Origin: Acidobacteriota bacterium
GTDB lineage: Bacteria > Acidobacteriota > Vicinamibacteria > Vicinamibacterales > UBA2999
Direction: 5' to 3'
Length of the DNA stretch: 6,369 nt
Assembly (NCBI GenBank): GCA_947465275.1
Contig: CANIAI010000145.1
Span: 1-6,369 of the forward strand
Below the pieces are notes generated by a model that ran no database searches, was not told the origin of the DNA, and saw only the letters and a list, made by a program, of their open reading frames with translations. Below, one piece after another: positions 6,009 through 6,369 of the stretch; positions within the stretch are counted from its first letter, which is position 1; every line of letters begins with the position of its first letter. The translations under genes and the position numbers were made by a program.

Positions 6009-6369
6009 CCGCGGCTCTGCGAGACCTTCTTCCGTGCCGTGGTGCGGAGCACCTCCGGCACGTTGCGGTCGGTCGACAGCGTCTTCATGTCACGGTCGTT
6101 GAGGCGCTGCAGCAGGTTCATCGAGATGCCGACCGGCGTCTTCGGATTCTTCACCAGCGCCGCGCAGATGGCGTAGTTCTTCACCCAGCCGCGACTGCCG
6201 GCGATCGTGCGCGGGACCTCCTCGGTGACGTTCGTCATCCGGGCGATCGCCTCGACCTCCATCTCGGTCAGCTTCGGGCTGCTCAGCACCGCGAGCGACA
6301 CCAGCTTGTTCGAGTCGCGGATCAGGATCGTTCGCTCCTCGCGCGACCCCTTCATCGCCAGCGCCATCC
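6005..6369 (-). CDS. Conserved hypothetical alpha-helical repeat-like protein, 5' end missing
   Basis: The frame is open from the right edge for 121 codons to a TAG stop at 6007-6005. The visible protein shows a pattern of short helix pairs with recurring 'lv.NPktP..is..ll..L' type segments: LIRDSNKLVSLAVLSSPKLT, ITRN-like TIAGSRGWVKNYAICAAL (in 55-74 of the visible part), VKNPKTPVGISMNLLQRLN and TDRNVPEVLRTTARKK. This resembles HEAT/leucine-rich-variant-like repeats of a widespread hypothetical family that I recall from myxobacterial, geobacterial and acidobacterial genomes, with no established function known to me. A methionine codon lies at 6367-6365, but family members usually continue further upstream, so I treat the gene as truncated by the window rather than starting there. 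Its stop codon overlaps that of the convergent upstream gene. Confidence 0.75.
   Translation of the reverse strand, partial: MALAMKGSREERTILIRDSNKLVSLAVLSSPKLTEMEVEAIARMTNVTEEVPRTIAGSRGWVKNYAICAALVKNPKTPVGISMNLLQRLNDRDMKTLSTDRNVPEVLRTTARKKVSQSRG

Noticed and set aside
5996..6015. Intrinsic terminator at the convergent gene ends.
   Set aside because: The stem is only 6 bp, has an 8-nt loop and no following T-tract on either strand. Such stems are common by chance in DNA this GC-rich, so I list it only as a finding.

Overview
The window is a compact, GC-rich stretch (a sample line counted by eye is about 70% G+C) with seven genes and almost no non-coding DNA. The gene content fits a diderm (Gram-negative-type) bacterium: a cytoplasmic NagZ without signal peptide, an LD-carboxypeptidase and Mpl, i.e. 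murein-peptide recycling. The GC content, the PolX-PHP polymerase, and two small conserved proteins that I recall from Acidobacteriota and deltaproteobacterial-type genomes make Acidobacteriota (Vicinamibacteria-like) my best guess. That assignment is an inference with low to moderate confidence.

Layout. Bases 1-2868 hold a minus-strand operon read nagZ (2868-1786) -> ldcA (1770-835) -> mpl (842 to the left edge, 3' end missing). A 41-bp divergent intergenic region (2869-2909) follows. Bases 2910-6008 hold a plus-strand operon: a GHMP-family sugar kinase (2910-3899), a family X DNA polymerase with PHP domain (3892-5637), and a small protein with a basic low-complexity tail (5640-6008). At the right edge, a conserved hypothetical gene on the minus strand (6005-6369, 5' end missing) converges on that small gene, and the two stop codons share a CTAG.

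How they work together. NagZ removes GlcNAc from anhydro-muropeptides, LdcA trims the terminal D-Ala from tetrapeptides, and Mpl re-ligates the tripeptide to UDP-MurNAc, so gene order matches reaction order. The divergent kinase belongs to the galactokinase/heptose-kinase-like GHMP superfamily. Its position opposite nagZ raises the untested possibility that it phosphorylates a sugar released during murein recycling, but its substrate cannot be read from sequence. PolX is a repair polymerase/nuclease with no obvious link to the wall genes.

The most notable feature is the intergenic region. It carries two perfect TATAAT boxes on opposite strands, 17 bp apart. Each lies exactly 6 nt before a GTG start, so both divergent transcripts are predicted to be leaderless, and each -10 box occupies the other promoter's -35 position. 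I found no RNA genes, CRISPR arrays, mobile elements or integrated foreign DNA. Apart from the promoter and the kinase/small-protein questions this looks like an ordinary chromosomal housekeeping region.
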